From: Arabidopsis thaliana
Taxonomy: Eukaryota; Streptophyta; Magnoliopsida; Brassicales; Brassicaceae
Assembly: GCF_000001735.4 (NCBI RefSeq)
Contig: NC_003071.7
Span: 19,257,443 to 19,321,442 of the forward strand
Direction of reading: 5' to 3'
DNA: 64,000 bases
In this document: positions 38,175 through 50,418 of the stretch, one piece after another
Position numbering within the stretch: the stretch's first letter is position 1
Layout of the letters: each line of letters begins with the position of its first letter
The notes under the pieces: generated by a model
What the model was told of the DNA's origin: nothing
Databases searched by the model: none
Seen by the model: only the letters and a program-made list of their open reading frames with translations
Position numbers and translations under genes: made by a program

Positions 38175-40236
38175 TTAGTTTGGCGAGCGATAATAACTAA
38201 AACCGTTGCTTCCTCTATATTGCATTGCATCTTCTAAGTTTGAGGCGGACGCAGACTTTGGGAATTGAGTAAAAGAAGTAGCCTGAGTCTGAGAAACACA
38301 CGAAGGCACCACGAATGGCTGAGAGCAATTTTCCAATGGAGAAAAGATAGGAGTGTTTGGAATTAGTCCACTTGGGTGATTAAGAAAGCTTAGCATTTGT
38401 GGTGGTGCATTGTTCATCCCCGGAAAACCGGTTGCTTGAACATTCATAGGCAGGAATTGCGGTATTGATGTTGGTGTTGCTGCTGCACCCATATGCATTC
38501 CTAGACCCATGGGAGAGTAATGACCCATTGGCAACATCGTAGGTGGTCTTATTAATCCATTTCCCATACTCATCATCTGTAAATAATTATTAGAGCATGT
38601 TAATTAAGAATCTTATATATATGTAAAAAAATTTGTAGTAAAATAAATAAGGAATAAACTTTTGATTGTTTATTGATTAGTGTTTAATTACGTTTATAAT
38701 TTGTTTTGGTTTCTCTTATGAAACTAGTTTCTAGTGACTTTATCAAGAATCATTCGTAAAGGTAAAAGCCAAACGCAATAATATTTGATAACAAAAACAC
38801 TTTACAAAGTATATTTTAATGTTAAAAAACAAATTTATATGTAAATATAAACACAAGTCTGTGTTTAAATAATTAACACCTGAATCATTTTATTATCTCT
38901 CAATGAAATTTTATTGAATTGGTGTATTATTTTGAATACCTGAACTTGAAGTTGAAGGGTCCGCATATATTTGATAGCCTCATCCAACAATGAAGCCTTA
39001 TCATCCTATCATCAACAATTACAGATATTCAGAAATCTCCACAAAGAGAAAATTAATTAACTCTCTAAGACTAAGTAAACAATGTAATGTGATTTAAGTT
39101 AATCTCAAACCTTGTAACAATTTGGTAGTAGGTCCTGCAAAGCACGCATTTTCTTGTTGAATTCATCTCTTCGTTTCTGTTAACAAATCCTTAATTAGCA
39201 TTAATTTTCATACATTATTTTTTTTCTACTAACTAAGGTGAAATTTTCATACATATAAACTCACTCTTTCATATAACTTATGGACTTCTGTGCTTCGTTT
39301 TCTTTTAGTCACCGGCTTTCTTGTTCTCGCATGAACTTGTGTCTTCGCATCATCTGATTCATCATCTGAATTCTGCATAAGCAATAAGAAAAAGACAATT
39401 AATGATCTACCATGTGAAAGAACTAAGACAAGCAGCTAATTAATTTCTCTTACATTACTTAAATAGGTTGATTCTTCTTCTTCAATATCTCCATACTTCC
39501 TCTTTAAAGAACAACAACTTAGATCTCTCGAAGTTCCTCGAGAAAACTTCGATGAAGAAGCAAAATACAATTCCGTGGATCTACCAACAGCTGCAGATTG
39601 CTCATCAGGAGGAGCTGTAGTAACTTCAACATTCTTTGGACCTTTAGCAGAAACATCAATTAATGTTGATGATTCAACACATTTGTTGCTTTTCGAAACA
39701 TTTCTCTCAAATTCGATTTTGGAGGACTTTAGCTTCTTCTTATTGTTGTTCATTTGTTCATTGGTTTCTTTATCTTGTTGTGGCTTAGACTGACTCACCG
39801 GAACAACTTGTGTGTCTCCAAGAATCTTGATGTTTTTCTTGAAACCCTCGCTGTACTCGGTCTCATACAAATCCAGGAGAGATTGCCTACGTTGCTTTTG
39901 AAAAGAACCGTTGTTCTTTGGTCTTCGAATCTTTGCAAGAATCTGCCCATTTTCACACACCAGCTCCATATAATCTTCATCTTTTAATCTGCAAGAAAAG
40001 AGTCACGTATAAATAACCTATTAACAAAAAAAAAATAGTCAGGAGAAGACAAAATTGTTTCAAGCACCGACAGAACCATAAGCGCCCATTATTTCAAAAC
40101 CACGCATGTGTATATGTTTATAGAAGTCGCAAAAAGTGTAGATGAAACCATAATAAACTTACTTTGGTTTAATGTTTGATGATGGAGAAATCATGTTTGG
40201 TTCAGATGATGATGATGCTAAGGGTTTTGCTTCCAT
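38175..40236 (-). CDS. PIL1: bHLH factor PHYTOCHROME-INTERACTING FACTOR 3-LIKE 1
   Basis: Six exons: 40236-40163, 39988-39454, 39372-39265, 39176-39111, 39005-38940 and 38576-38175, giving 416 residues. Residues 33-40 (ELVCENGQ) form the active-phytochrome-B binding motif, with Cys where many PIFs have Trp. The bHLH region spans about 228-281 and is spread over exons 3-5: a basic part HKLYERKRRDEFN, then LPNCYKDDKASLLDEAIKYM. The His/Glu/Arg residues for E-box contact are kept. PIL1 is a very early shade-induced gene and acts in the nucleus in shade avoidance, partly by antagonising PIFs. The C-terminal exon is Met/Pro-rich. Three G-boxes about 1.3-1.4 kb upstream (listed separately) fit known PIF control. 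Confidence 0.96.
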
Positions 40237-42425
40237 TGAAGTAAACTGAACAAAGCTTTCTTTACTTGTCTTTTTTTTTTTCCGGTTTTTGTGAATTGTA
40301 GAATCAGAGAGATTCGGACTTCACACTTTGGTTTTCTTTCTTGGGGTTAATGAAGAGCAGCATATATATATATATATAGTCGGTTGTATATATGTATATT
40401 CGCTTATTTCATTTATGATTGATTGATATGGAGGATTTGTTTTGGTCCACAACTCATATATTTATCCTTGAATCGTGATTATGACACAGTATGGAGAATT
40501 AGTACAAATTATTACCTTACAAACTTTGGTCGACTTCAAATGTTACATTTCAGATTTATAAAATTTACAGTTGCTTTTTTTTAATACAAAACGTATATAT
40601 TTGTTTGTATATGTGAAATGAGTTTTCGCACGTTTTATAGAAAAAATATAATCATAAATTCATAATAACATAGACTATACTATATATACGCGATAAAGAG
40701 TAGTATAAGTATTCATGTTAATGTGTAAATCTTTCATTTTAAAACAAAAATATTGATGGAATAAATGAAAGAAGCAAGATAATGTATGGGCGATAGTGAA
40801 AGACAAAGAAATAGAGAGAGAGACATTCTTATGACCGACTTCTCTACTCTCCACCGCTCCATTTTTCTCTGCTTTCGGAAAAAGAATAGAAAAATTAAAT
40901 AAAAATAAAGTCAAATCTACGATTGCAATTCCTTTTTTTTTTTTTTGTCTTCATCTAAAATGAGAAAATATTAAGCATGATCATTTTTTTAACGTCTGAT
41001 CCGTGAATTTTACTTGAGCACAGTCAGATATATATATACATATATTTATATATGGTTTTGTGTATTTCCTTTTTATTTAAAAGGTCAGGAAAACACAATG
41101 TAGTAAATAGGAAAACACAAAAAAAATCACTCCCGATGATGCTCCAACAATAATGCAACTAGTATTGATTTTTTCGTCATGCAAATTCCTATAAGAACGT
41201 GTTCTTAGAAAGTTTAGGAATAAATTCCAAACTATGCAATGACAAAGCGTCCAACTGAACTTACTAAATAATCTCCAGTATTGGAACACACTATTTCTAT
41301 ATTATGTTCGTGTGTTATTTTTTTTATTGAAGATAAAAGTATTATCAATAAGTAATACGCATGTTCAATTGTTCACAATTAAAAAAGAAAGGTCAAAACT
41401 TAGGTAGACCGAAAAAAAATCAATAATGTTGTTATCAAAAATAAAACAAAACACTAGTAAAACTGTAGTGAGTGACATGCGAGAGAGACGGGCACAAAAG
41501 GCCCACGTGAGCGGAAAGAACCTTCACGCCATTATTAAGACATATATGGATGGGCCCTTTCTTAAAGGCTTTAGTTTTCTCTTTAAATGGGACCCACAAT
41601 TAGGCTTTTTTTGGCCAAGTTCACGTGCACTTCACGTGAATGCCGCGTGATTCATCCACCCCTTTGTGTTATTTTGTCTCCCTCCCTTCTTTCTTGTTTG
41701 TTTCTAACGACTGCTACTATCTTGTCGTCTTCTCCATTTTTACCCTCTCGACACATTCTAAATTCTTTTACCGACCGTAAAAAAAGAATCCTCTGTGATT
41801 TGAGATCTCTCTATTTACAAACAAAATTATCTCTACCATGTTTTTATCATCACAGTAAAATTGTTGGGTCCAACATTTTATTTTCTGTTTCATTCGATTG
41901 ATATCGAATTGTGACCATTCTTTGTTCAGTTTGGTTTTGATATTCAATATGAAATACATCTCTGTTAAAGTAAAATATTGTAATTAAAATTCACATCAAC
42001 GTCTGCAAAATATTCTGGTTTTTAAAAGAAAAATGTTTGGATTGGTTTTGCTTCGATATATATCAAGATATCAATAACCTAATTAAAAGTTGTTGGTTTA
42101 ATAAAAAATATCTGCAGTTGCTGGCAAAAATAAATTAAAAAGAAACCTTCAAACTGCTATATAAAATAAGGCTCTATGATATAAGTAGTTTTGTAGTGGT
42201 TCAGTGAACAATAAACTATTCTATACGAATACGAATCAATGACAATGAGTCAAAGCATCATCTACTATATCTTCTTTATTCGCCTGAACTCATGAGACCA
42301 CTAAACCAAAGGCTGGTTTTGCTTGAGAGGTTTTTCTTTCCTGGTTAACACAGTTCGTCTAGTTTATGTTTTAAAATGGAGAATAACGACGTACGTGTGG
42401 TTGATTGATTCTGTGAGACTCAGTG
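40237..42425. other. Intergenic, PIL1 promoter region
   Basis: About 2.2 kb between PIL1 (whose promoter it should hold) and the 3' end of ASY3. It includes an (AT)8 run (40,362-40,378) close to PIL1, a poly-T stretch near 40,932, and the G-box triplet. Small open frames around 41,426-41,901 overlap the G-boxes and show no conserved features. Confidence 0.6.
41504..41638. promoter_or_regulatory. Three G-boxes (CACGTG) upstream of PIL1
   Basis: Perfect CACGTG palindromes lie at 41,504-41,509, 41,622-41,627 and 41,633-41,638. The last two are only five bases apart. They are about 1.3-1.4 kb upstream of the PIL1 start codon, and the ASY3 gene ends about 800 bases further on. Published work shows PIF4/PIF5-type factors binding G-boxes in this part of the PIL1 promoter. 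Assigning these three sites to that role is established knowledge plus inference. Confidence 0.85.
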
Positions 42426-45400
42426 TCAATCATCCCTCAAACATTCTGCGACAATCATCTTCAGCTGCAGCATCTTTCCTCTCGCAGACTGTAAACCAAT
42501 ACGTCATTTTTAAGTTGTGCTTTTGAATTCATGATTTAACCATTTTTAGAATCTGACTCTTAAGAAGCAGAACAATGACTTGCCTTGTTTACAGAATCGA
42601 TTCTTTTGGTCGCATCGTCCAGTTTTGTCTCGATGCCTCCTTCAAAATGTGCAATGAGTTTTTGGTGTGATGTTCCTGTCATAGAGAGATAAAAAGTTAT
42701 CAAGTGAGTTTAGGAAATACTTGTCCTCCTGCTATTATTATATTAAAACTATCTTGCCATGAAGAATCTAACTTTGATAACATCATATGTTTCAAGTATT
42801 TCTAGTGTTAGAATTCGTTGTAGTAAAAGCAGGAATTACAGAAGTTAACATACTTTGCTTCTTTATGCTTCCTTTCAGCTCTGACTGGTTTGCTTCAAGC
42901 TCTTCGATAGTACTCTTAAAATCTTCAAGATGATGGCTGACATCGTCCTTGAACTTTTCATGGATCATTCTCATTTTCTCTTCTTGCTCTGTTAGACGAT
43001 TAGATATTATCAGTGAACACAATAGATCAGAACGGATCTTGCATATTTTTATTCAATGAGTGGAAATATGGAGACATTTCCAGACTCTCATGTTCCACAA
43101 CAATACACAGCTCAATTTTTTATTATTCTCCACATAGGAATGAATTGAGCATTTAGCTTTGTCTTGATATAACTATGTTAAATGCAAGTTTCATGTCTAT
43201 GTTAGAGCCGAAAGTATAGTTAGGTGTGTGTGTGTGTCTAATCAAAGAGACATGAAAGCACAAGAATGAAGCAAGATGGTGAGTACTTCAAGACTAAATG
43301 CAATCTAAAGAGTAATACTTGATATCAAATTTCCGATCTACTACCTTGAATCAGGATTAAACTGCAAAGATAGTATATTTGAACTTCTAAGCTTTCTTAA
43401 TGTTCATGACTGTGAATTCGAGTACAGTATTAACTATTAAGATATAATGTGTTGATGTACCTTGTAATCTTGTTTCGGCATGCTTTCTCTTAGTTTTGGC
43501 TAGGTTACTTGTCTTTCCCCTGTACCATAATTAACAAGATCTTTGATTGATAATTTAAAAGAAAGAATGCAGAATAAATTATACAAACATACGCTTCTGT
43601 TATGATATGGGACTTGATATTCTCCAACTCCAGATGTATCTCCTCGGAGACTGATGCTATAATTTCTGAGGACTTCTTTTCAGCTGCAGATTTCAGTTTT
43701 CTCTCAAAGTTTTGAAGAGCCATAGCGAACAATGCAACAGCCCTGAGACATGGTAAATAATCAACTTAAGACAGGAACAAAGATTAAAGATAGACACGTA
43801 ATATTAGTTATATCTACAAGAGACCTTCCCAAGCCTTCATCTTCATCCTCATCCATCTCTGAACAATGCTGGAAGGAATCAGTTTTATCGATCCCTGCTC
43901 AGTTTCCAGGACAAAACAAATGAGGGTGCAGTATATAAACCCACAACAGTGACATACAAATGAGCATTATACCTTTTGACAAAGGGGAGGGAGGACTTAA
44001 CACGACACGTCCAATGCCCTTAAGGTTAGAGTTCCGTTTAACTGAGCTAGGGCCTAACATAGATCTCTCATTAGTCCAATTGGCAGTTTCTCTTTCTTCG
44101 GGGCCTGAATCAGAAGATCAATAGAATAAGCAAAACATGGATTCTGTTAAGAAGAAAATAAGATCCTCCAGTTTTTATATGGTCTAGGATAAGAATTAAG
44201 AAGCATACTGATGTTATGGCCTAACACTGGTGAATCTTCTCTTGAACCATCTGAGTCTCGCTCATCAGACGACGGATCAGACAGAACTAAATCTTCATTT
44301 GGCTCAGGAGAACTTTCTCTTCTGAAAGAATAATCTCTTTTCTTCTCCAAGAAATCCTGAAAATAAATAAGTAAACACAAAAGTCAAAGAGGAGTATATA
44401 AAGTCAATATGCAACTTAAGTATAGATAAAGCCGCTTCAGTTTATGAAGGTTACAGGCAATCTCTTTTCTGTATCTGACGCTTGGCCTGTTGTCCCTTGA
44501 GAGGTTTTCTTAGTACCGAAGCTAAATATTGGTGTTTCCGTCTCATCTAATGTGGGACTAATATTCCTAGGTTGCAAAGGAGATGCTTCTGGAGAACAAC
44601 ATGGGGAAGGACTTGAGATTGGTGCTTTATATCCAAAGGTTGGACTCTGGAATTCGTTTTCTGGCTCAACAGACTTTTCCCTGAAAATATTACTCGGCCG
44701 TTCATGTTTATCGCCATTTTTAGATAATCCCTGGGACATCTCTGGCAGAGCTGCTGCCTCAGCTTCTGGCGATGGATGAAAATCTCCTTCCCTTGTGCTA
44801 ATATCTGGTTTCTGTTTCCGGGCTTTGCTCTGTGGATGAAGGTCATGGGAACTTCCCTTTTTGTCTGAAGATGAAGATCTTTTGCCAGTTTCTGTGCTTT
44901 CAGAACGTGGTGGAGTATTGCTCTTGCTCGCCTCCTTCCGACTCCAATCAGCTTCATCCTTTTTTCGAGAATGAGCCTTACGGCATTTTACAACAGTGTT
45001 TTTTCTTCTACCCCTTTGTTTCTTTGGCATAACACTGGAATTCACAGCAGTGCCAATTTTTCCGCGCAAACCTTCCTCAAAAGAAAATACACTATTTACT
45101 TGTTCTGTGCACTTGCGACCTAAGTTGGCACCAGCTTTGGTTTTCTTCTGGACACCTTTGGCTCCTACCCTCCTCTGCAACAAAGATCTGGTTACTGGCC
45201 TTCTGGTAGCATTTTCAGGGCTTTCAGAATCAGTTTCGATAGAATCTGAATTGTGTCTAGGCTTAATAAGAGGATCATCATTTGAACCCTTGTCTTGACT
45301 CAACTTGAAGTTGGTCTTCTCAACTTCTGGGGTCTCAGAGTTCACATCTTCATTATTTGCTGGTGAAGCTTTTCCCAATATCTCCCACAGTTTTGATCTC

Positions 45401-45987
45401 AAAACATCAGTAGTTCCATTTGTCTCCTTCCCTGGCTTATCCATCTTCTCTCTCTGTGAGGCAACCTTTTGCTGCAAGACTGCAGATGGAGGTTCTTCCA
45501 TCCTCTCTGGACTCCTATCCATCACTCTATCGTTCCTGCCACCATTCAGCTCACCAAGACTGTGCTGAGGACTCGAAATGGGACAGTTTTGAAATGATTC
45601 ACGAGCTGGTGTCTGATGTGCTCCATTAAGTCCCTTGTTTAATCCTTTGCTACCAGACAAACTAGATGTTTGCTTACAAAGAACACTCTCAAGAGTCCCT
45701 AATTTCCGATGAGACGATCTCGGAGACCTCCAAGGTGAGGTCACATGTCCTGTGACCTGAGCTGAATTCCTTTGCTTGGCAGCTAAATCACTTTTCTCTT
45801 TCTTGTTCGCCTGTAATTCAGTTACGGTGGCTGATTTCAACTTTTCTACTCTAGCAATAACATCTCCATCATCCTTATCTGGCACAAGATTCCTTTTCGG
45901 TTGTGAATCAGCCATAACTCCTATAGAAATCTTTCTAGATTGACTTGATGGATGGTAGTTACTGCCGAAGCTTCTATAGTCGCTCAT
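42426..45987 (-). CDS. ASY3: Meiotic chromosome axis protein ASYNAPTIC 3
   Basis: Nine exons: 45987-44455, 44356-44209, 44104-43973, 43894-43825, 43742-43593, 43519-43461, 42988-42854, 42675-42584 and 42488-42426, giving 793 residues. The first exon alone encodes 511 residues of polar, Ser/Pro/Lys-rich, probably disordered sequence with many SP/TP sites. The C-terminal third (about residues 625-790) is rich in heptad-like Leu/Ile/Glu/Lys and forms a coiled coil. ASY3 is the plant counterpart of yeast Red1 and mammalian SYCP2: it builds the meiotic axis with ASY1 and is needed for normal synapsis and crossover formation. The intron after exon 8 starts with GC (AAG|GCAAGT), a non-canonical donor. 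A long leader, probably with an intron near 46,520, lies upstream. Confidence 0.94.
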
Positions 45988-47196
45988 CTTTTCCTGAAAT
46001 GTATCACCACAAGGTTAACAATTCTGCTGGGAAAAAGAATGTAAATATCAACGAACACCTAATCACTCATATAATTTCTGAATAGCAACACAAACAGAGA
46101 AGTAAAGCAGTACAACGCAGGCTATATTCAGCGATAATGGATGATAAATTAATCATTAGGAATGGTAAATTTCTAACACTCGGATAAAAAATTTGGTAAT
46201 AGAAAATCCCAAAATAAGAAGGTGCTAGATCTGGATAATATGACGAAAACAAGAGAAGCAGCAGATAATAGATGCTTGAAACGATGAACAACTAGCGAGA
46301 TGTGATATCTCTAGCAACGAATTTCATACCAAAACTCTCCGATTATGCAAAGACAACACTATAACGCTGGTACTAAACTCAAAATCGAGACGATAACACC
46401 AATTTAACGAAAGGGGGCATAGATCGCGACGACTTATCACTGAATATGAGAGTAACGAGCCATGAATCGAAAACGAAAACAGAGAAAATCGAGCGATGGT
46501 ATCATTGGCTAAGAAATTACCTAATCAAAGCTCGCGGGTACAAGTGCGAAAGCCCTGACTCTCTGATTCCGGTGAAGAATTAAGTGATCAAAGAGAGAAA
46601 GAAGATCGCCGGAATATTAACTGGAATAAGATCTGAGAAAACTGATAGAGAGAGAGAGAAGCAGAAATTCGAAATTTCTAGGAGAGAAGCGGGGGAAAAT
46701 GAAAATTTAGATTTCTCAAAATGGTGTGTAACAAACACTGTCTGTAGCTGAATTGCGTATACACGACGCCGAACATTTGGACGATTTTAACCCTGAGATT
46801 TCTTCGTATTTACATTGCATCGTAACCGTCAGATTGAGGTGAGTACATGTGTCGTAATCTACTTATCATTCTCAAAATTTTGGCGCCTTAATTCGCCTCT
46901 CAAAAAATTTCAATCGCTTCAAAGTTCAAACGGAGACGGTCTTTGCATATGTCAAGTTTCCGTTAAACTTTGACGGGTCAGGCTAGAGCCATCCAAGTCC
47001 AACTATCCCGGTGACTAGCGTTTATATATATGCTACATAACCAGGCCCGGCCCAAGTGGGTAGTGCCTGGGCCTAAGGCCGGACTGTACATAACTGATCA
47101 TTAATTTGAGTTCTATTTAACAAACATTCTATTGTTATTCCATGTTTTATTTATGATCCATACTCGTAAAATAATTCACTTATTTATTATATAGTT

Positions 47197-47219
47197 TATA
47201 TATATATATATATATATAT
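47197..47219. repeat. (TA)n microsatellite
   Basis: Alternating TA run of about 23 bases in the ASY3/IAA20 intergenic block. Confidence 0.85.
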
Positions 47220-48076
47220 CAACATCGTATTTAATAGTTCACAAACATACATAATTTGTAGAGGATAAATTTACAAAAAAAATGATAGGGAAAAAAAAAC
47301 ACTCGATTAAGTGTCATAATGTGAGGAACGAGATTACGTCATACAGAATCCACAGGGACAAAATGTCACACTACCAGTGTATTTGCTTTGTAAGAAATTT
47401 AAAATCAATTCAAGATTTGGTAAATCTATATACAATTCATGAATTGCGTGCGTAATCTTAACATTTTTAAGGATTTAGAAGAACCAATAATATATAGTAT
47501 CTATAAAAAGACACGCACGTAACATCTCGACTCAATACCTACACGCACGCATGCAAGTATCTTTTACTTTATGGAGGCTATTGTTTATCTATCTATATAA
47601 ACGTATTAAGCTTCTGCATCCTAACCATGGAAGACCTCCACTTGATTGCCCTCGGGGGCTACTCTTCCATTCAAATTATATTACATATTTTAACACTTTT
47701 TGCTTCCATTAAATTACTTTCTTTAATATTAGCAGTTTACCTTAGAGATGAAAGTAACCAAACTTTATGTAAGGAATACAAATACAACTTTAGATAATAT
47801 AAAAAAAAATTATTAAAGGATAAAAAAATATTAAAAAAATATCATGCATGCAAATTCTAAATCAAAATTGATTGCAAGAAAAAAAAAATACATATATAGG
47901 CACTCCATTCATTTAATCACCAATTACTTTTTGAATAGAAATTCTATGAGTTTTAAATTTTATATACGATATCAACGAAGAAATAATTCGACTTCTTCCA
48001 ATATCATAAAAGTAACATAAGCAAGTTCAAAATTTAATGCTTCATTAAACCAAAATAAAATAAAAAATGCTTCATG

Positions 48077-48103
48077 AATATATATATATATATATATATA
48101 TAT
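48077..48103. repeat. (AT)n microsatellite
   Basis: Alternating AT run of about 26 bases in the ASY3/IAA20 intergenic block. Confidence 0.85.
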
Positions 48104-50391
48104 TTGAAATTATTTGGTAGGGGAAGTAATGTTTTAAAACTTGTATATTATAACAATGAATACACATGTAATAATGTAAACATACATCCAATCAACAAAT
48201 GAAAGAAACAATCCGATAATTTCAGTAATGTTAAAGCAAAGGGAGGAAACAAAAGGCTATGATTAGTCCAACAAGAGGGGCTACAGAAAAAGAAAGCCAC
48301 GAGACATGCAAATGCAATCACGCATCTTAAAAGCAAGCCCAAGTTTTGACTGACAAGCAACCACGACGCAGTAAAGTGGAGTTCTCAAAATTAGCGCATA
48401 TATAAAGTACTTGAACTATGTGTGTATCTTTCCAATAAAATGCAATTCTATAATGACTGCCAAAATCAGTACTTCATATTATTTTTGAGGAAATATCGTA
48501 TATGTGTATCTTTTTCTAACAAAAGTTTTTTTATTCAATATAGAAAAAAATGAGTATATTTACAATTTACATATCATAAGATTAAAGTTGCAAAGAAATA
48601 AAGAGAAGATGCAAATGAAAATAATGGAAGAAAAGAGGGGACAGAGAGGAGGCGGAGGCAGTAAGAAAATAAGAAAGTGAGGAAATTGTAATTTGTAGTG
48701 TTGTTAGGGAACATCTCTCCTTTATCCTTTTTCTCTTGATTTTTTTTTTGTTTCTTCAATATTTCTCTAAAACTCAATTGGTTCCAACTAATTAGTACAT
48801 TTTTTCCAAACTGAAATATCGAAACCTGAATTAAGCGAGGGAACCAAGCCGGTTTCAACTCTAGTGCGTATATGTCTCTAATTGCTTACATGGTTCAATC
48901 CAAACCAAGCTACACTATGCTTGCACGTTGTGTTATTTTGTGAAGGATGAAATTATAATAACGAAGTTTGATGAATTGAAATGAAATTAGTTTCGTCACG
49001 AAGCACACATCCATTAAAATTTGATTCTTATATTATATTTTCAATGAAATTATATAATTTTACCATAAGGCACGCATCCATTGTACAATGTACATGTTGT
49101 GGTTGAGGGAGTCCACGTGGAAACAAAAATGCCACGTGGGTAATGACAAGAAATATAGTCGTTGGTCGTTGTGTCGTGAGTGTGTGTGTTTCCTTTTTCT
49201 CGTGCTTGCAAATATGAGAAATGTGACGTCTCCTTAAGTTCCATAGACAAAGGAACTCTCATTAGGTCCTCTCTTTAAGGTGAACCATTCATTACTCATG
49301 CCCCCTCTCTTCCTTCGCTTTTTTTTTTCTTTTCAATTTTCAAATTTTCTCTATTTATTTAGTTATTATTACGTCTAACAACTTCTCTTTCGCAAATATA
49401 TTACGTATGATTTACATCATTATATAGGCACTTTTTACCGGTTTGGAATAGTCCGTTTTAGACCGATTATGGCAGCGCTGATACAACTTGTTTAGTAGTT
49501 GACTAATTTTTTTTTATGTCTAAGCTTCGAATAAACGTAATTGTAAAGAAACAAAAATGAGATTTATCTTCTTTTTACATGAAATAAAATCGGTCTAAGA
49601 CTTACTTATTGGGGGTTTTGATTATTCAAATCATCTGGTGGAACTAAATCGCATTGTTTTATGGTTAATAATGACTTGGACTTGAATCATCGTAGGCTCA
49701 AACATTTGTCATGCTTGCATACATATGATGGGTCCACAACTCCACATCGTAACTTTCGTCATAACTTTTGTTAAACAGAAGTAAAGAACTATACCTAATT
49801 AACTTAAGAAAGAAGTGTTAATCCGATTACTAAGCAAGCATTTACCCAAACACTTTCCGAAAATAATTTGTTTGATTAAAGTGTTAATTGTATCGAGGTC
49901 ATATGAAAACACATTAATTTTGGAAATGTGGGAAGTAATGTAGTTCCACAAACGCCTCAATGCGCGTCACGATAACCTTTCATGCATTGAACACGATTAA
50001 GAAGATGTAATTTCTCAATATTAACTTTAATACTACTTCATATCATCAAAACAGCTAAATGTATATATTTATTTTTTGGGGTTAGATATCAAACATTAAC
50101 TAGCGAGAAACCGAACCCACAAAATCATAACCAACACTTTGATCGAATCATCGTTTGACACGTGTTTTGGTCTGCTACACTAACAACATTTTTAGCGGAC
50201 GCTGTCTCATCATTCCACCGTCGCTTTTTATTTGTGTGAACTTTGAACAAAAATACGAATTAAGACCATATCAAATTTAAAATAAAATAAAAACAAGTCC
50301 TAGTTTTATCTTCTATATAAACACACACGTACAAACCAAGCATGGCGGCTCATTACTCATTTGTCTTAACCTAAAATTATTATAAAAAGGA

Positions 50392-50410
50392 TAGAGAGAG
50401 AGAGAGAGAG
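50392..50410. repeat. (GA)n run in the IAA20 leader
   Basis: A perfect GA run ends nine bases before the IAA20 start codon, so it lies in the 5' leader. GA tracts in plant leaders and promoters can bind BBR/BPC proteins; such a role here is inference. Confidence 0.8.
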
Positions 50411-50418
50411 CTAGAGAT

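Larger units (their letters stand above)
45988..50418. other. Large intergenic block between ASY3 and IAA20
   Basis: About 4.4 kb between divergent genes. The first 700 bases are probably the ASY3 leader. After that it is AT-rich with (TA)n runs near 47,197-47,219 and 48,077-48,103, a GC-rich inverted patch near 47,043-47,087 (see findings), and CACGTGG motifs near 49,113 and 49,134. A TGTCTC sequence at 50,203-50,208, about 210 bases before IAA20, matches the core auxin response element. I see no gene. Confidence 0.5.
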
